Part shown: one piece after another, positions 62,055 through 64,000 of the stretch
Layout: each line of letters starts with the position of its first letter
How positions within the stretch are numbered: position 1 is the first letter of the stretch
Assembly (NCBI GenBank): GCA_030432695.1
Contig: JAUILN010000013.1
Location: forward strand, 1-64,000
DNA: 64,000 nucleotides
Reading direction: 5' to 3'
Source: a bacterium
GTDB lineage: Bacteria; Planctomycetota; UBA1135; UBA2386
Notes under the pieces: model-generated
What the model saw: the letters and a program-made list of their open reading frames with translations, nothing else
Told to the model about the DNA's origin: nothing
The model's database searches: none
Made by a program: the position numbers and the translations under genes

Positions 62055-63071
62055 ATGAAGCTCGCCAGCCGCACCGAGTCCCGCCCCGCCAACGTGGATC
62101 CCGACGTCGCCGGGCTGATGAGCGCGGGCGACATTCCGCGTCAGGTCGAACCGTTGACCGTGGCGCGCGGCGCTGTGGCGGCGACACCGCGGGTCCGCTC
62201 GGTCAGCGTCGTGGTTCCAGCGAAGAACGAGTCGGCAACGGTTGCCGCTCTGGTCGCGGAGATCCGCGAAGCGCTCGGAACTCTCGATCTCGACGATTTC
62301 GAGGTCGTCGTGGTGGACGATGGCTCCGAGGACGCGACCGGCGAACTCGCAGCCCGAGCCGGAGCGCGAGTCGTGCGACATCTGCGTTCGCTGGGCAACG
62401 GTGCGGCCGTGAAACGGGGGATCCGTGCATCGCGCCACGATTGGATCCTGTTGATGGACGCAGACGGACAGCATCCACCGGCGACCATCCCGGATCTCGT
62501 GAGGGAGGCGGAGCACTACGACATGGTGGTGGCCTCGCGGGGCGGGCGGGGTGGCAGTTGGTACCGCAATCTCGCGAATCGCTGCTACAACGGTCTTGCC
62601 AGCTACGTCACCTCGCGCAGCATTCCCGATCTCACGAGCGGCTTTCGGTTGGTGCGGGCGGACGTGTTGCGTCGCCTGGTCTATCTGCTGCCGAACACGT
62701 TCAGCTATCCGACCACGATCACGTTGTCGATGTTGCGCTGCGGCTACGATGTCGGTTTCGTCGACTTCCCGGTCCGGCCGCGCGAAGGGAAGAGTCACAT
62801 CCGCCTCCTCAAGGACGGGAGCCGCTTCCTGCTCATCATCCTGAAGATCGCCACGTTCTTTGCCCCTCTGCGGGTGTTCCTGCCGATCTCCGCGGCGGTG
62901 TTCGGGCTCGGTATGGCGTGGTATGCCTATACCTTCCTCACGGACGGACGCTTCACCAACATGGCGGCGTTGCTGATGTCGCAGGCGGGAGTGGTGTTCA
63001 CGCTCGGGCTGGTCTCCGAGCAGGTCGCCGCGTTGCGGTTCGAACACGTCGAGGAGAAGGTCGAGGGCTGA
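62055..63071 (+). CDS. Family 2 glycosyltransferase (DPM1/ArnC-like), membrane-associated
   Basis: A 338-residue GT2 enzyme. Rossmann-like GT-A fold: VSVVVPAKNESATVAALVAE, EVVVVDDGSEDATGELA, and the DxD-type LLMDADGQHPPATI, followed by RGGSWYRNLANRCYN and SIPDLTSGFRLVRAD typical of polyprenyl-phosphate sugar transferases. Two C-terminal hydrophobic helices (FFAPLRVFLPISAAVFGLGM and MAALLMSQAGVVFTLGLVS). It probably transfers a sugar to a lipid carrier at the inner membrane. ATG 62055 is used; the frame is open further upstream. It opens a probable glycan-synthesis cluster that continues past the window. Confidence 0.82.
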   Translation: MKLASRTESRPANVDPDVAGLMSAGDIPRQVEPLTVARGAVAATPRVRSVSVVVPAKNESATVAALVAEIREALGTLDLDDFEVVVVDDGSEDATGELAARAGARVVRHLRSLGNGAAVKRGIRASRHDWILLMDADGQHPPATIPDLVREAEHYDMVVASRGGRGGSWYRNLANRCYNGLASYVTSRSIPDLTSGFRLVRADVLRRLVYLLPNTFSYPTTITLSMLRCGYDVGFVDFPVRPREGKSHIRLLKDGSRFLLIILKIATFFAPLRVFLPISAAVFGLGMAWYAYTFLTDGRFTNMAALLMSQAGVVFTLGLVSEQVAALRFEHVEEKVEG

Positions 63072-63126
63072 TCATCCCGGCCGCGAGACACAAAGCGCGG
63101 CCGATCGGTTCGATGGAGCGACGGTC

Positions 63127-64000
63127 ATGCGGATCCTGATCGCTGGAACCTGGGACGAGGGGCCTGGCTACCCGCGGACCGACGCGCTGCGTCGGGCCTT
63201 GGTGGGGCTCGGTCACGACGTGCGGCAATGCCGTGTCGATCCTCCGGCGGAGGGTCGCTCCAGGGTGGCGCTGGTGTCGAGGCCGTGGCGGTGGCCTGCC
63301 TACCTTCGGGCCAACCGGCGCACCCGGTCCGTGTTGCGTGCGGAGCTTCAGCGAGCGATCGGGGAGTTCACACCTGATGCGGTGCTGGTGCCCTACCCAG
63401 GTCACCTCGCGGTCCGCGTCGTGCGTGACGTGTTCCGGGGGCCGGTGGTCCTGGATCTGTTCTTGTCGGCATGGTCGACAGCGGTCGTGGACCGCGGGAT
63501 GTTCCCGGCTTGGAGTCCTCCGGCACGCTTCCTCCGGCACCTGGATGCAGCGGCCTGCGAGGCTGCCGATCTGGTCCTTCTGGACACGCCAGAGCACACG
63601 GCGGACGTCCGGTCCCGGACGTCGCTCCCGGCTGACCGCTTCGACTGGGTTCCGATCTGTGATCCGGCGGCGCCGCCGTGGCTCGAGTCCGCGGGTGAGT
63701 CGTCGGGATCCGCGCGGACCCGGGTGCTGTTCTTCGGGACCGGAGTGCCGCTGCACGGATTGCCGGTATGGATCGACGCCTGGGTCGCGACGCCCGATGT
63801 CGATGTGACCCTGATCGGTGGGGATCCCCGCAGTCGGCAACGAGCCCGGGACCTGCTCGGAGATCGACTTCAGTTGCTCGGTCGCTTCGAGTCGATGTGC
63901 CGAATCCGAGCGGAGATCGATCGTGCGGACCTCGTCTGTGGAATCGTCGGTACGTCATCGAAGGCTCGTCTTGTCGTCCCTTACAAGGTCGTCCACGCGC
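63127..64000 (+). CDS. Glycosyltransferase (GT4-like), partial at window end
   Basis: An open frame of 291 codons running off the edge without a stop. The start MRILIAGTWDEGPGYPRTDA and the segments ALRRALVGLGHDVRQCRVDP, FTPDAVLVPYPGHLA, and RVLFFGTGVPLHGLPVWIDA ... VTLIGGDPRSRQRARDLL match the two-domain GT-B layout of family 4/1 transferases. The C-terminal donor-binding motif is not in the window. It starts 55 bp after the GT2 gene, probably the same operon. Confidence 0.7.
   Translation, partial: MRILIAGTWDEGPGYPRTDALRRALVGLGHDVRQCRVDPPAEGRSRVALVSRPWRWPAYLRANRRTRSVLRAELQRAIGEFTPDAVLVPYPGHLAVRVVRDVFRGPVVLDLFLSAWSTAVVDRGMFPAWSPPARFLRHLDAAACEAADLVLLDTPEHTADVRSRTSLPADRFDWVPICDPAAPPWLESAGESSGSARTRVLFFGTGVPLHGLPVWIDAWVATPDVDVTLIGGDPRSRQRARDLLGDRLQLLGRFESMCRIRAEIDRADLVCGIVGTSSKARLVVPYKVVHA

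Overview
The window is GC-rich bacterial DNA. Its character is that of a Planctomycetota chromosome: an ECF sigma factor of the type paired with Ser/Thr kinases, a kinase-WD40 receptor, large secreted beta-propeller proteins (ELWxTDGT, Kelch, FG-GAP) that share a C-terminal module, and giant lipoproteins. The phylum assignment is inferred from gene content, not from a marker search.

Left part (1-15.9 kb): an accessory, decaying region. Five copies or relics of one DDE (rve-type) transposase gene lie on the minus strand at about 0.3-1.4, 3.1-4.2, 5.2-5.8, 7.2-7.7 and 14.2-14.6 kb; only the second is intact. The three copies that keep their 5' end each start with GTG 20-23 nt after the stop codon of a different toxin-type gene: AbiEii (intact AbiEi/AbiEii pair), a PIN-domain toxin (internally deleted, its HTH antitoxin intact) and the C-terminus of a Fic-family protein. 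In two units the antitoxin promoter lies 14-33 nt from the 3' tail of the next transposase unit, so the stretch reads as tandem 'antitoxin-toxin-transposase-tail' cassettes. I consider this the most interesting signal here. A lipoprotein, a membrane protein, a HEAT-like secreted protein, a 13-repeat ELWxTDGT protein and a broken alpha/beta hydrolase lie among the cassettes.

Middle part (15.9-25.5 kb): a 1335-residue Ser/Thr kinase with transmembrane helix, WD40 repeats and an embedded LamG-like segment; a small membrane protein; a divergent ECF sigma factor; a short surface-type protein; then Kelch and FG-GAP secreted proteins.

Housekeeping block (26.1-36.5 kb): rne with a ~300-residue acidic insert in its S1 domain, the conserved rplU-rpmA-obgE cluster, a PilU-like ATPase, a GspC/PDZ-like protein, coaX, a reduced MnmE-like GTPase that overlaps coaX, and a pyrB fused to a PyrI-type zinc domain.

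Surface and pilus block (36.9-64 kb): four large lipoproteins in the order A1-B1-A2-B2, where A1/A2 and B1/B2 are paralogues; then prepilin peptidase, an OmpA-like lipoprotein, an EF-G-like protein, pilT-pilB-pilC, a TPR-like membrane protein and a type IV pilin. Two glycosyltransferases close the window, the last cut by its edge. Pilin, peptidase, motor ATPases and platform protein together can drive a type IVa pilus or a type II-like secretion machine; alignment proteins and secretin are outside the window.

A second theme is a set of 15-19 bp tandem duplications or triplications, mostly at or just after stop codons (rpmA, A1, A2, the rplU-rpmA spacer; also inside rne). I saw no tRNA, rRNA or CRISPR array.
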